Below, piece by piece: positions 1-6,185 of a stretch of 10,157 nt of DNA (positions are counted from its first letter, which is position 1; the number at the start of each line of letters is the position of its first letter). This DNA comes from Thermomicrobiales bacterium (GTDB lineage: Bacteria; Chloroflexota; Chloroflexia; Thermomicrobiales; UBA6265). A program made the position numbers and the translations under genes. The notes beneath the pieces are model-generated. The model was not told the DNA's origin. It made no database searches and saw only the letters and a program-made list of their open reading frames with translations. The stretch is from contig JAICJJ010000055.1 in NCBI GenBank assembly GCA_025928535.1, positions 1 to 10,157 on the forward strand. The letters run 5' to 3'.

Positions 1-30
1 GCAAAGGCTGGCTGTGGCAGACTGGCTCAT
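1..30 (-). CDS. 5' end of an unidentified gene, cut by the left edge
   Basis: Only the first ten codons are present, reading M-S-Q-S-A-T-A-S-L-C, so no function can be assigned. The call rests on the start signals. An ATG at 30-28 is preceded on the minus strand by a perfect AGGAGG (39-44) with an 8-nt spacer, which is close to ideal. The start lies 82 bp downstream of the dnaE stop on the same strand, so the gene may be read with dnaE or from its own promoter. I see no convincing terminator in the gap, only a weak 5-bp hairpin (AGCGG/CCGCT) without a T-run. The ten codons alone do not prove coding. Confidence 0.45.
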   Translation of the reverse strand, partial: MSQSATASLC

Positions 31-112
31 GCGGGGCGCCTCCTGGTCGGGTCGGATCAGCACCCAACCCATACCAGAGCGGTGCCCCGCTGTCACTCAT
101 GAATAATCCGGG

Positions 113-3100
113 CTAGATCGCCATGCTCGCCAGCGGCGCGATCACCCGGGCGTCCGCCACGCCGGAGAGCTCCCGCAGATCATGCTCGAGCGCCTGACTG
201 GCATCGACCCGCCGCGAGCGGCTGCGCAACACCCGCTCTTCGCCTGACCCCAGCGGCAGGTGCAACACGACGGCGTCATCGCCCTCGAATCGGCGCAGGA
301 CGGAATCGACTTCCTGCATCACCTGGATGTCGGCCCAGACATCAGGCGTCGCCTTCAGCCGAATATGGACGGCGCCCCGGCGAGGCGGCGGCGGCTGGAG
401 CGACAACTCGGTCGACGCCTGCTCGCAGATCAACTGGACGGCCTCGCCGCGCCGGTCGACTTTCGCCGTCACCTCCACGATCGCGTCATCTTGCCAGAGC
501 GCGGCGTGGCGATCGTAGCAATCGGGGAACGCGACAAGTTCGATCGTCCCGGTCAGATCTTCCAATTCGACGATGGCCATCGTCCGGTTGGTCTTGGTCG
601 CGATGCGCCGGACTGAGACAATCATCGCGATGAGTCTCGTCATCTGCCCGGTCGGCCGCTCGGCAAGATCGACGATCTGAGCGAAGCCGATCCGCTGGCC
701 GCTGGCGAGGTTGCCGACGACCGCGTTCAACGGATGATCGCTCATATAGAGCCCGAGCAAATCCTTTTCCCAACGGAGCATCTCGCGCGCCGGCACGGGC
801 GGCGCGTCCGGCAACGCCGCCGCTCCCGCCGACTCGCTCGCCGACGCGCCGCCGAGGTCGAAAAGCCCGATCTGCCCGCGGGCGCTCGCCTTCTGGCGAC
901 GCTGACCGCGCGCGATCGCCGCATCGAGCGCGGCAATTACCGCGGAGCGAGGGCCAAAGCAATCGAGCGCGCCGCATTTCGCCAGCGATTCGACGACCCG
1001 CCGGTTCATGCTCGACCAGTCGATCGCTTCACAAAAATCGTCGAGCGAGCGATACGCGCCATCCGGCAGCGACCGCCGCGTTTCGACGATCGAGCGCACC
1101 GCGCCTTCCCCCGCGTTCTTGACCGCTCCCAGTCCGTAGCGAATCGTCGGCCGCTCGCCGTCGCGCTCGACGGTGAACGCGTGATCGCTTCGATTGATGC
1201 TCGGCGGCAACAGCGGTATGCCGCAGCGCCGGCATTCGGCGGCGTTGAAAACGATCTTGTCGGTGTTGCCGGTTTCCGAGGTGAGCAAGGCGGCCATGAA
1301 TTCGACCGGATGATTCGCCTTCAGATAGGCTGTTTGAGCGGCGATGACCGCATAGGCCGCGCTGTGCGCCTTGTTGAAGCCGTAACCGGCGAATCGCTCG
1401 ATCATGTCGAAAATGTCGGCCCCGAGTTGCTTCGTCAGCCCATGTTCGACGCAGCCGGCGATGAATCGGTCGCGATACTTGGCCATCTCCTCGGGCAACT
1501 TCTTGCCCATCGCCTTGCGGAGGCCGTCGCCTTCGGCCATCGAAAAGCCGGCCAGGACGTTCGCGATCCGGATCACTTGCTCCTGATAGAGCGCGACGCC
1601 GTACGTCTCCCGCAGGATCGGCTCCATCTCCGAATGCATGTAGACGATCTCGGTCCGACCATGCTTGCGGGCGATATAGTCGGGAGCCATTTCCATCGGC
1701 CCCGGCCGGATCAGCGCCATCAAGGCGATCAGGTCTTCGAAGCATTTCGGCGCGACGTCGATCGTCATCCGCGTCGTCATGCCGCCTTCCAACTGGAAGA
1801 CCCCGACCGTTTCCCCGCGACTGAGCAATTCGTAACTGGCGGCATCGTCGAGCGGGATTGTCTCCAGGGATATGTCGTGTCCTTGGCTCCGCAGGAGGTC
1901 GACCGCCTTGCCCAGCACCGTCAGCGTCTTCAGCCCGAGAAAATCCATCTTCAGCAAGCCGAGGGCTTCCAATTCGCCCATCGGATACTGGGTCGTGATT
2001 TCCCCTTCGCTCTTGCCGCCGGCCCGCTGCAATGGCACATGCTCCATCAGCGGATCGCGCGAGATGACGACCCCGGCGGCGTGAGTCGAGGCGTGCCGCG
2101 ACACGCCTTCGACCCGCCGCGCGGCGTCGACGAGCTCCCGCACCGACGCGGCGGATTCGACCAGCGCCTGCAATTCCGGAACCTTGGCCAGCGCGCTTTC
2201 GATCGTCACGCCGGGACCGCCCGGAATCAATTTGGCGACGCGATCCGTTTCGGCGAACGAGCGGCCCATCGCTCGTCCGACATCCCGCACCGCCGCTTTC
2301 GCCGCCAGCGTGCCGAAGGTGACGATCTGGGCGACGCGTTCTTCGCCGTAGCGGCCGACGACGTAGCGAATCACCTCGTCGCGCCGGTCGTCGGCGAAAT
2401 CGATGTCGATGTCGGGCATCGAAATCCGCGATGGATTGAGGAACCGCTCGAAGATGAGATCGTACTTGAGCGGGTCGAGGGCCGTGATGTCGAGGGAATA
2501 GGTGACGATGCTGCCGGCGGCCGAGCCTCGCCCGGGGCCGACCAGAATGCCCTGCTCCTTGGCGAAGCGGACGAAATCCCAGACCACGAGAAAGTAACTG
2601 GTGAACCCCATCGACGTGATGACATCGAGCTCATACGCCAGCCGCTCGCCGACGACGCCATCGACATGGCCATACTTCCGTCGTGCGCCTGCCCGGCACA
2701 GCGACTCCAGATACGATTCTGGCGTCTGTCCCTCCGGAACCGGAAACTCGGGCAGGTGATACCCCTTGAAGCCGAGATCGAGCGAGCACATCTCGGCGAT
2801 GCGAATCGTGTTGGTCAGCGCCTCCGGCAAATCGCCAAAGACGCGCGCCATTTCTTCCGGCCCCTTCAAATAGAGTTGATCGCTTTCCGACTTCAGGCGC
2901 TTGGGATCGTTCAACGTCGTGTTGGTCTGGACGCAGACGAGCAATTCCTGCGCCGGCGCGTCTTCCCGATTGCAATAGTGGACGTCGTTCGTCGCGACCA
3001 GCGGCAGATCGAGGGCGCGGGCGAGCGGCACGAGCTCCTGATTGACCTCCGCCTGTTCCTTGATGCCATGATCTTGCACTTCAATGAAAAATCGGTCGCG

Positions 3101-3589
3101 CCCGAAAATTTCCGCCAGCGCGCCCGCATAGCGGCGGGCTTCCTCCGGCCGGCCATGCAGAAAGTTGTTCGCGACCGGACCGCCGAGACAGGCCGAAGTG
3201 GCGATGATCCCGTCGTGATGCGCCTGCAGCATCTCCAGGTCGATCCGCGGCCGGTAGTAATAGCCTTCGAGCATCGCGCGCGACGAGAGTTTCAACAGGT
3301 TGCGGTAGCCGATTTCATTTTCAGCCAGCAGGAGCAGGTGGTACGACTTCCGCTCTTTCGCCCGGGCGTTCCCTTCGGCCAGGTACGCTTCGACGCCGAC
3401 AATTGGATGCAGTCCCGCCTTGGACGCCGCCTTGTACCACTCCATCGCGCCATACATGACGCCGTGGTCGGTGACGGCGACGTGCCGGATGCCGAGTTCG
3501 CTCGCCCGTGCCGCGTATTCCTTGGTGCGGCCCATCCCGTCGAGCAGGGAATACTCGGTGTGCAAATGCAAATGGGCGAACTCGGCCAT
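113..3589 (-). CDS. dnaE: DNA polymerase III alpha subunit (replicative polymerase)
   Basis: Catalytic subunit of the replicative DNA polymerase, 1158 aa, a normal length for DnaE. The PHP domain is at the N-terminus (about 4-210), with candidate metal ligands H8, H10, D17, H42, E67, H84, C134, D202 and H204. The C-family polymerase core follows: [10 protein letters not shown] at 351-360, the catalytic aspartates D395 and D397 in MPDIDIDF, and the third, D549, in [19 protein letters not shown] lies at 736-747, a helix-hairpin-helix region near 780-835, QIGLF at 906-910 as the likely beta-clamp motif, and an OB-fold near 985-1058. The start is the ATG at 3589, because GGGAGGAG lies just upstream and [13 protein letters not shown] then sits at the usual N-terminal place. 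The frame stays open to 3760, but those 57 codons match nothing in the family and overlap a probable promoter. Identification is certain; the exact start is very likely. Confidence 0.97.
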   Translation of the reverse strand: MAEFAHLHLHTEYSLLDGMGRTKEYAARASELGIRHVAVTDHGVMYGAMEWYKAASKAGLHPIVGVEAYLAEGNARAKERKSYHLLLLAENEIGYRNLLKLSSRAMLEGYYYRPRIDLEMLQAHHDGIIATSACLGGPVANNFLHGRPEEARRYAGALAEIFGRDRFFIEVQDHGIKEQAEVNQELVPLARALDLPLVATNDVHYCNREDAPAQELLVCVQTNTTLNDPKRLKSESDQLYLKGPEEMARVFGDLPEALTNTIRIAEMCSLDLGFKGYHLPEFPVPEGQTPESYLESLCRAGARRKYGHVDGVVGERLAYELDVITSMGFTSYFLVVWDFVRFAKEQGILVGPGRGSAAGSIVTYSLDITALDPLKYDLIFERFLNPSRISMPDIDIDFADDRRDEVIRYVVGRYGEERVAQIVTFGTLAAKAAVRDVGRAMGRSFAETDRVAKLIPGGPGVTIESALAKVPELQALVESAASVRELVDAARRVEGVSRHASTHAAGVVISRDPLMEHVPLQRAGGKSEGEITTQYPMGELEALGLLKMDFLGLKTLTVLGKAVDLLRSQGHDISLETIPLDDAASYELLSRGETVGVFQLEGGMTTRMTIDVAPKCFEDLIALMALIRPGPMEMAPDYIARKHGRTEIVYMHSEMEPILRETYGVALYQEQVIRIANVLAGFSMAEGDGLRKAMGKKLPEEMAKYRDRFIAGCVEHGLTKQLGADIFDMIERFAGYGFNKAHSAAYAVIAAQTAYLKANHPVEFMAALLTSETGNTDKIVFNAAECRRCGIPLLPPSINRSDHAFTVERDGERPTIRYGLGAVKNAGEGAVRSIVETRRSLPDGAYRSLDDFCEAIDWSSMNRRVVESLAKCGALDCFGPRSAVIAALDAAIARGQRRQKASARGQIGLFDLGGASASESAGAAALPDAPPVPAREMLRWEKDLLGLYMSDHPLNAVVGNLASGQRIGFAQIVDLAERPTGQMTRLIAMIVSVRRIATKTNRTMAIVELEDLTGTIELVAFPDCYDRHAALWQDDAIVEVTAKVDRRGEAVQLICEQASTELSLQPPPPRRGAVHIRLKATPDVWADIQVMQEVDSVLRRFEGDDAVVLHLPLGSGEERVLRSRSRRVDASQALEHDLRELSGVADARVIAPLASMAI

Positions 3590-3660
3590 GTGCTCCTCCC
3601 TCGTCGGTCGCCCGGGCTCCCGTCCCGCGGCGTCGCTCCCCCGTAAATGTACGTACACCC

Positions 3661-3669
3661 ATCGTAGCA
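3661..3669 (-). promoter_or_regulatory. Possible dnaE promoter (extended -10)
   Basis: On the minus strand this reads TGC-TACGAT, an extended -10 element, about 72 bp upstream of the dnaE ATG. The predicted transcription start near 3654 would give a leader of about 65 nt. No good -35 is seen. A perfect 10-bp palindrome, TGTACGTACA (3648-3657), covers the predicted start and could be an operator or chance. TTGCTG-16-TACATT, slightly downstream, is a weaker alternative promoter. Confidence 0.4.
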
Positions 3670-3765
3670 GCAAGCCGGTCGGCGCCCACCTGTCGAATTC
3701 GCTGGAAGCGGCATCCTCGTTCGGCGGCGCCGGGCAACCCGCACGCTGAAATTGGCGCAACGATT

Positions 3766-3803
3766 GACGGGCGGTCGCGAGGGTGAACTCGCGACCGCCC
3801 GTC
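3766..3803 (-). terminator. Strong 16-bp hairpin between the XRE gene and dnaE
   Basis: A perfect inverted repeat has arms 3766-3781 and 3788-3803 (GACGGGCGGTCGCGAG and its complement) around a 6-nt loop. It lies 23 bp after the XRE stop and before the dnaE leader, the expected place for a terminator of the XRE transcript. No T-run follows on either strand, so it is not a canonical intrinsic terminator. It may end or stabilise the XRE mRNA and keep read-through out of dnaE. Confidence 0.6.
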
Positions 3804-3826
3804 GTCTCCTCCGACTGAAACCTTCG

Positions 3827-4243
3827 TCAAGCGGCGACGCCGGTGAACGTCGCTGCCGAGCGGCCGCCGAGCGCCAGTCTGGCCTGGGCCGCCAACAGCC
3901 GGAGCACCTGCCGCATGTTGTCGCGGTACTCGGCCGGCACCGCGTCATTTTGCAGCAGATCCAGCACTTCGCCGATCACCGGTTCGTCCGAGAGCAGATT
4001 CGACACGTCCCGCGGCAAGAATCCGGCGGCGGCGAGGAGCGCGTCTTCCTCGGCATGTGAGAGCGCCAACGCGCGCGCTAGCCGCTCCACGGCTTCCCGG
4101 GTCGGCATGCGCGAACCGCTTTCGAGCCGAGAGACATAACTGTGGTCGAACTCCGCACGTTCAGCCAACTTGCTCTGAGAAACCCGTCGCGCTTCCCGTT
4201 GGGTCTTGAGAAGGATTCCGAATTCGACGTTCGCGTGTCCCAT
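3827..4243 (-). CDS. XRE-family helix-turn-helix transcriptional regulator
   Basis: A small DNA-binding protein of 138 aa. Residues about 9-63 form a Cro/C1-type HTH domain: ILLKTQREARRVSQSKLAERAEF leads into the recognition region HSYVSRLESGSRMPT, with the usual SRLESG pattern of the family. The remaining part (64-125) is helical and charged, with AAGFLPRDVSNLLSDEP, and probably serves dimerisation or sensing. No ligand domain is recognised. The ATG at 4243 is chosen because GAGG lies 9 nt upstream and the HTH begins directly after it; an in-frame TTG at 4303 would add 20 unconvincing residues and overlap the palindrome described at 4295-4319. The gene stands alone, divergent from folD, with its own promoter. 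Autoregulation is likely for this family and fits the palindrome at the transcription start. The target genes are unknown, and folD is only a candidate. Confidence 0.9.
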   Translation of the reverse strand: MGHANVEFGILLKTQREARRVSQSKLAERAEFDHSYVSRLESGSRMPTREAVERLARALALSHAEEDALLAAAGFLPRDVSNLLSDEPVIGEVLDLLQNDAVPAEYRDNMRQVLRLLAAQARLALGGRSAATFTGVAA

Positions 4244-4294
4244 CGTACGTGACCTCAGCCGGCTCCGGACGGGCTCGGTCCGGCGGTCATGACC

Positions 4295-4319
4295 ACAAGT
4301 CAACGCGCGGGTGACTTGT
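4295..4319. promoter_or_regulatory. Candidate operator palindrome for the XRE regulator
   Basis: A perfect inverted repeat ACAAGTCA-N9-TGACTTGT occupies the stretch just downstream of the predicted XRE transcription start (near 4320 on the minus strand). Two more GTCAA copies (4336-4340 and 4351-4355) lie in the promoter itself. The geometry suits a dimeric repressor blocking its own promoter. That the XRE protein is the ligand is inference from position. Confidence 0.5.
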
Positions 4320-4326
4320 TGACCCC

Positions 4327-4355
4327 ATACTACCAGTCAATTGTCCCGTGGTCAA
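4327..4355 (-). promoter_or_regulatory. Promoter of the XRE regulator gene
   Basis: On the minus strand: -35 TTGACC (4350-4355), a spacer of exactly 17 bp, and -10 TAGTAT (4327-4332), preceded by TGG, which makes an extended -10. The predicted start near 4320 gives a leader of about 77 nt before the ATG at 4243. Confidence 0.65.
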
Positions 4356-4409
4356 GCGAATATCCACGTCATCCACCGTGGGCGCCCGACCATGTCGATT
4401 GCATCACGG

Positions 4410-4484
4410 AAAACGACACCATCGCAACATGGACTACCGTTTCGACATTTTCAGTGGCAGAGCGAATTCAGAGGGTGTCGTTTT
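4410..4484. repeat. 11-bp inverted repeat with 53-nt spacer
   Basis: AAAACGACACC at 4410-4420 and its exact complement GGTGTCGTTTT at 4474-4484 are separated by 53 nt. The pair lies between the divergent promoters of the XRE gene and folD, upstream of both predicted transcription starts, so it is probably not part of either leader. It could be a pair of inverted binding sites for a regulator. No known consensus is recognised. Confidence 0.6.
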
Positions 4485-4556
4485 GCATGCGGACCGGCGA
4501 CCCACCATCGCTCCCGCGATGCGCGGCCGTGCCGCGAAGGCCCGTTTCCGGGCCGC

Positions 4557-4565
4557 TGCTATACT
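4557..4565 (+). promoter_or_regulatory. Probable folD promoter (extended -10)
   Basis: TGC-TATACT is a strong extended -10 with no recognisable -35. The predicted start near 4572 leaves a leader of about 104 nt before the ATG at 4676. A perfect 6-bp hairpin, GGCCCG-TTTC-CGGGCC (4539-4554), occupies the place of the -35 element and might be a regulator site. Confidence 0.5.
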
Positions 4566-4675
4566 CGTCGGCGATCCGCCGGGCGCCGATTTCGACAGCG
4601 GACAGCGGCGGCGACGCTGGCGGAGCGCCGAGGCGCCGACATCGGACGCCTGGGCGCGGGAGGGATGAGCACGCG

Positions 4676-5599
4676 ATGAGTTCCGCTCGCGCGCTACGCG
4701 GCGGCCCGGTCGCGAAGCGGATTCGGGCCGAAGCAGCGGCCGGCGCCGCGACGTTCGAAGAACTGGCCGGCGCGCGGCCTGCGCTCGTCACCCTCCAGGT
4801 CGGCGCCGATCCGTCGGCGTCGGCCTACCGCGACTCGATCCGGCGCGCGGTCGTCGCGGCCGGCATTCGTCATCAGCACCTCGGCCTGCCGGTCGATGCG
4901 TCGCCGGCCGATTTGCTCGCGGCGATCGAAGGACTGAACCAGTCGGCCGCAACCCATGGCGTGCTCGTGCTCATGCCGCTGCCGCCCCACCTTGGCGTCG
5001 ATCTCGTCCTCGAGCAGCTGTCGCCCTTGAAAGATGTCGACGGCATCACGCCGACCAACGCCGGCCGCCTGTACCTCGGCTTGCCGTCGTTGCGGCCGAG
5101 CACGCCGCAAGGCGGCATCGAATTGCTCGACTACTACGACGTGCCGATCGCTGGCCGCCGCGCCGTGGTGATCGGCCGCAGCCCGGTCGTCGGCCGGCCC
5201 CTGGCGATGCTGTTGACGCAGCGCGACGCGACCGTCACGCTCTGCCACCGGACGACGCCGGACCTGGCCGAAATCACCCGCGCCGCCGACCTCGTGGCGC
5301 TGGCGGCGGGCAGTCCAGATTTGCTGACCGGTGAAATGATCCGGCCGGGCGCGGTGGTCGTCGATTTCGGCGTCACCGTCGTCGACGCCCATCTCCGTGG
5401 CGACGCCGACGAGGAGTCAGTCGCGATGGTCGCCGGCGCCTACACCCCGGTCCCTGGCGGAACCGGTCCCGTCACGACCGCGGTCTTGGCGCGCAACACC
5501 GTCGCCGCCGCGTTCGCCTCGTTGCTCGGGTCGCTCGACGAATCGGACGGCCTGGTCGGCGCGCTGCCGACCGCCGCGGGCCGCGCGGCCTCAGGTTGA
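4676..5599 (+). CDS. folD: FolD family methylene-THF dehydrogenase, cyclohydrolase site altered
   Basis: Homologue of the bifunctional 5,10-methylenetetrahydrofolate dehydrogenase/cyclohydrolase, 307 aa, about the usual length. Family landmarks are clear: VGADPSASAY (42-51), LPLP-type segment MPLPPH (100-105), KDVDG (119-123), TPTNAGRL (125-132), the dinucleotide-binding segment VVIGRSPVVGRPLAMLL from 164, and a late PGGTGPVTTAVLARNTV. The usual YxxxK catalytic motif reads Y51-R-D-S-I55, so the lysine is missing, and the Gln of VQLPLP is L99. D122 of KDVDG is kept. This points to dehydrogenase without normal cyclohydrolase activity, which is inference. The start is the ATG at 4676, where the protein matches the FolD N-terminus; GGGAGGG lies 11 nt upstream, a somewhat long spacing. 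The gene is monocistronic or precedes the tRNA. The family is certain, the exact activity is not. Confidence 0.9.
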   Translation: MSSARALRGGPVAKRIRAEAAAGAATFEELAGARPALVTLQVGADPSASAYRDSIRRAVVAAGIRHQHLGLPVDASPADLLAAIEGLNQSAATHGVLVLMPLPPHLGVDLVLEQLSPLKDVDGITPTNAGRLYLGLPSLRPSTPQGGIELLDYYDVPIAGRRAVVIGRSPVVGRPLAMLLTQRDATVTLCHRTTPDLAEITRAADLVALAAGSPDLLTGEMIRPGAVVVDFGVTVVDAHLRGDADEESVAMVAGAYTPVPGGTGPVTTAVLARNTVAAAFASLLGSLDESDGLVGALPTAAGRAASG

Positions 5600-5618
5600 C
5601 GGGAGAGATCGTCCCGTC
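5598..5618 (+). terminator. Hairpin at the folD stop codon
   Basis: GACGGGA (5598-5604) and TCCCGTC (5612-5618) form a perfect 7-bp stem with a 7-nt loop, starting inside the folD stop codon. No T-run follows, so it is a weak terminator candidate or an mRNA 3'-end structure. It ends 13 bp before the -35 of the tRNA promoter. Confidence 0.35.
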
Positions 5619-5631
5619 CCGCGGCGGCGGG

Positions 5632-5661
5632 TTGTCTGGCAAGGGCCGCCTATGCTATCGT
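5632..5661 (+). promoter_or_regulatory. Probable promoter of tRNA-Gln
   Basis: TTGTCT (5632-5637), an 18-bp spacer and TATCGT (5656-5661), preceded by TGC as an extended -10. The predicted start near 5668 is about 5 nt before the mature tRNA end, typical of a short tRNA leader. Confidence 0.5.
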
Positions 5662-5672
5662 GAGTCGCCGAT

Positions 5673-5746
5673 TGGGGAGTCGTCTAACGGTAGGACGCCT
5701 GACTCTGGATCAGGTAGTTGGGGTTCGAATCCCTGCTCCCCAGCCA
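5673..5746 (+). tRNA. tRNA-Gln (anticodon CTG)
   Basis: A complete cloverleaf of 74 nt including an encoded CCA (5744-5746). The acceptor is TGGGGAG (5673-5679) with CTCCCCA (5736-5742) and discriminator G5743. The anticodon stem is CCTGA/TCAGG (5698-5702, 5710-5714) with loop CTCTGGA and anticodon CTG at 5705-5707, which reads CAG. The T-loop is TTCGAAT (5724-5730), on a stem whose outer two pairs are U-G and G-U. The U1-A72 first pair is typical of bacterial tRNA-Gln. It has its own promoter and terminator, so it looks independently transcribed. Confidence 0.97.
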
Positions 5747-5761
5747 ATGCGAGCGTTATTG

Positions 5762-5791
5762 ACGGCCGGAGCATCGCCTCTGGCCGTTTTT
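5762..5791 (+). terminator. Intrinsic terminator after tRNA-Gln
   Basis: ACGGCCGGAG (5762-5771) pairs with CTCTGGCCGT (5778-5787), ten pairs including one G-U, around a 6-nt loop. It runs directly into TTTTT (5787-5791). It begins 15 nt after the tRNA CCA and reads as a classic factor-independent terminator on the plus strand only. Confidence 0.9.
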
Positions 5792-6009
5792 GTCGGCCGC
5801 GCGTGATGGGCCAACCCGTGGCCGTCGGTGCTGCGCGCGGCCTCGCGCACGCAGCGCCCGGCGACCGGTCAACATCTTTCCCAAACATCCAGCTCCACGA
5901 TTCGCGCGGCAGGCGATGAGGTTGGCGCCATGCCATCGTGCACGGTCCCGCCCACCCTCTGCGGCGCGCGCCGCTGGTCTCGCGACCGTCTCACTGCAGG
6001 CAGACGCGC

Positions 6010-6030
6010 AATGTCATCACGTATCACATT
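6010..6030. repeat. Imperfect 21-bp palindrome in an A/T-richer patch
   Basis: AATGTCAT and ATCACATT flank CACGT; seven of eight arm positions pair. It lies in a locally A/T-richer patch of GC-rich DNA. It could be a regulator site or relic, and no protein is suggested. Confidence 0.35.
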
Positions 6031-6058
6031 TGCTGGAACCGACGTGGGTCCGTGTAGA

Positions 6059-6075
6059 GGTAATGCGCCATTACC
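6059..6075. repeat. Perfect 7-bp stem with 3-nt loop
   Basis: GGTAATG-CGC-CATTACC is a compact perfect dyad about 110 bp downstream of the lipoprotein stop on the minus strand. Without a T-run it is a poor terminator, though it could be a 3'-end structure of that transcript. Confidence 0.35.
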
Positions 6076-6185
6076 GCACGCGTGGACGTAGCCTGCCCGG
6101 TGGATCGCCGGCCCATACGGCGCGAACGTCATGCGACGGCCGGGACTCTGCCCGCTGGCCGGGCTTTGGGCGTTGGGCGACGAGG

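Larger units (their letters stand above)
4244..4675. other. Divergent regulatory region between XRE gene and folD
   Basis: These 432 bp hold no gene I believe. Frames open through it on the plus strand encode arginine- and proline-rich sequence without family resemblance, including the 129-codon extension upstream of the folD start. The part near 4290-4490 is clearly richer in A and T than its surroundings, as expected for control DNA. It contains the XRE promoter and palindrome, an 11-bp inverted repeat with a wide spacer, and the folD promoter, each listed separately. Confidence 0.7.
5792..6185. other. Convergent intergenic region, no gene seen
   Basis: These 394 bp lie between the tRNA terminator and the stop of the lipoprotein gene, so both flanking transcripts end here. 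Open frames exist on both strands but encode low-complexity, arginine-rich sequence without family resemblance or start signals. Two small dyads (6010-6030 and 6059-6075) are the only structure I can support. No clear terminator for the minus-strand lipoprotein gene is visible. Confidence 0.6.

Noticed and set aside
533..552. GAAC and GTTC pairs elsewhere, such as here and near 4144-4161
   Set aside because: The half-sites are 7 nt apart rather than 4, inside coding DNA, so they are not LexA boxes.
734..3646. Very long open frame on the plus strand opposite dnaE
   Set aside because: It lies antisense to an unmistakable dnaE, its product is arginine/aspartate-rich without motifs, and such frames are common in GC-rich genes.
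3590..3760. N-terminal extension of DnaE by 57 codons
   Set aside because: DnaE normally begins near the HLHLHT motif, and a strong ribosome site precedes the ATG at 3589.
4360..4368. DnaA-box-like ATATCCACG
   Set aside because: It is a single site matching 7 of 9 positions, with no cluster or A/T-rich unwinding element.
4289..4675. N-terminal extension of FolD by 129 codons
   Set aside because: The sequence has no family match and covers the XRE promoter, operator and folD promoter; FolD proteins start where the ATG at 4676 lies.
6150..6172. GCCCG-CTGGC-CGGGC followed by TTT as a terminator
   Set aside because: The stem is only 5 bp, the T-run is on the plus strand where no transcript should end, and it does not serve the minus-strand gene.
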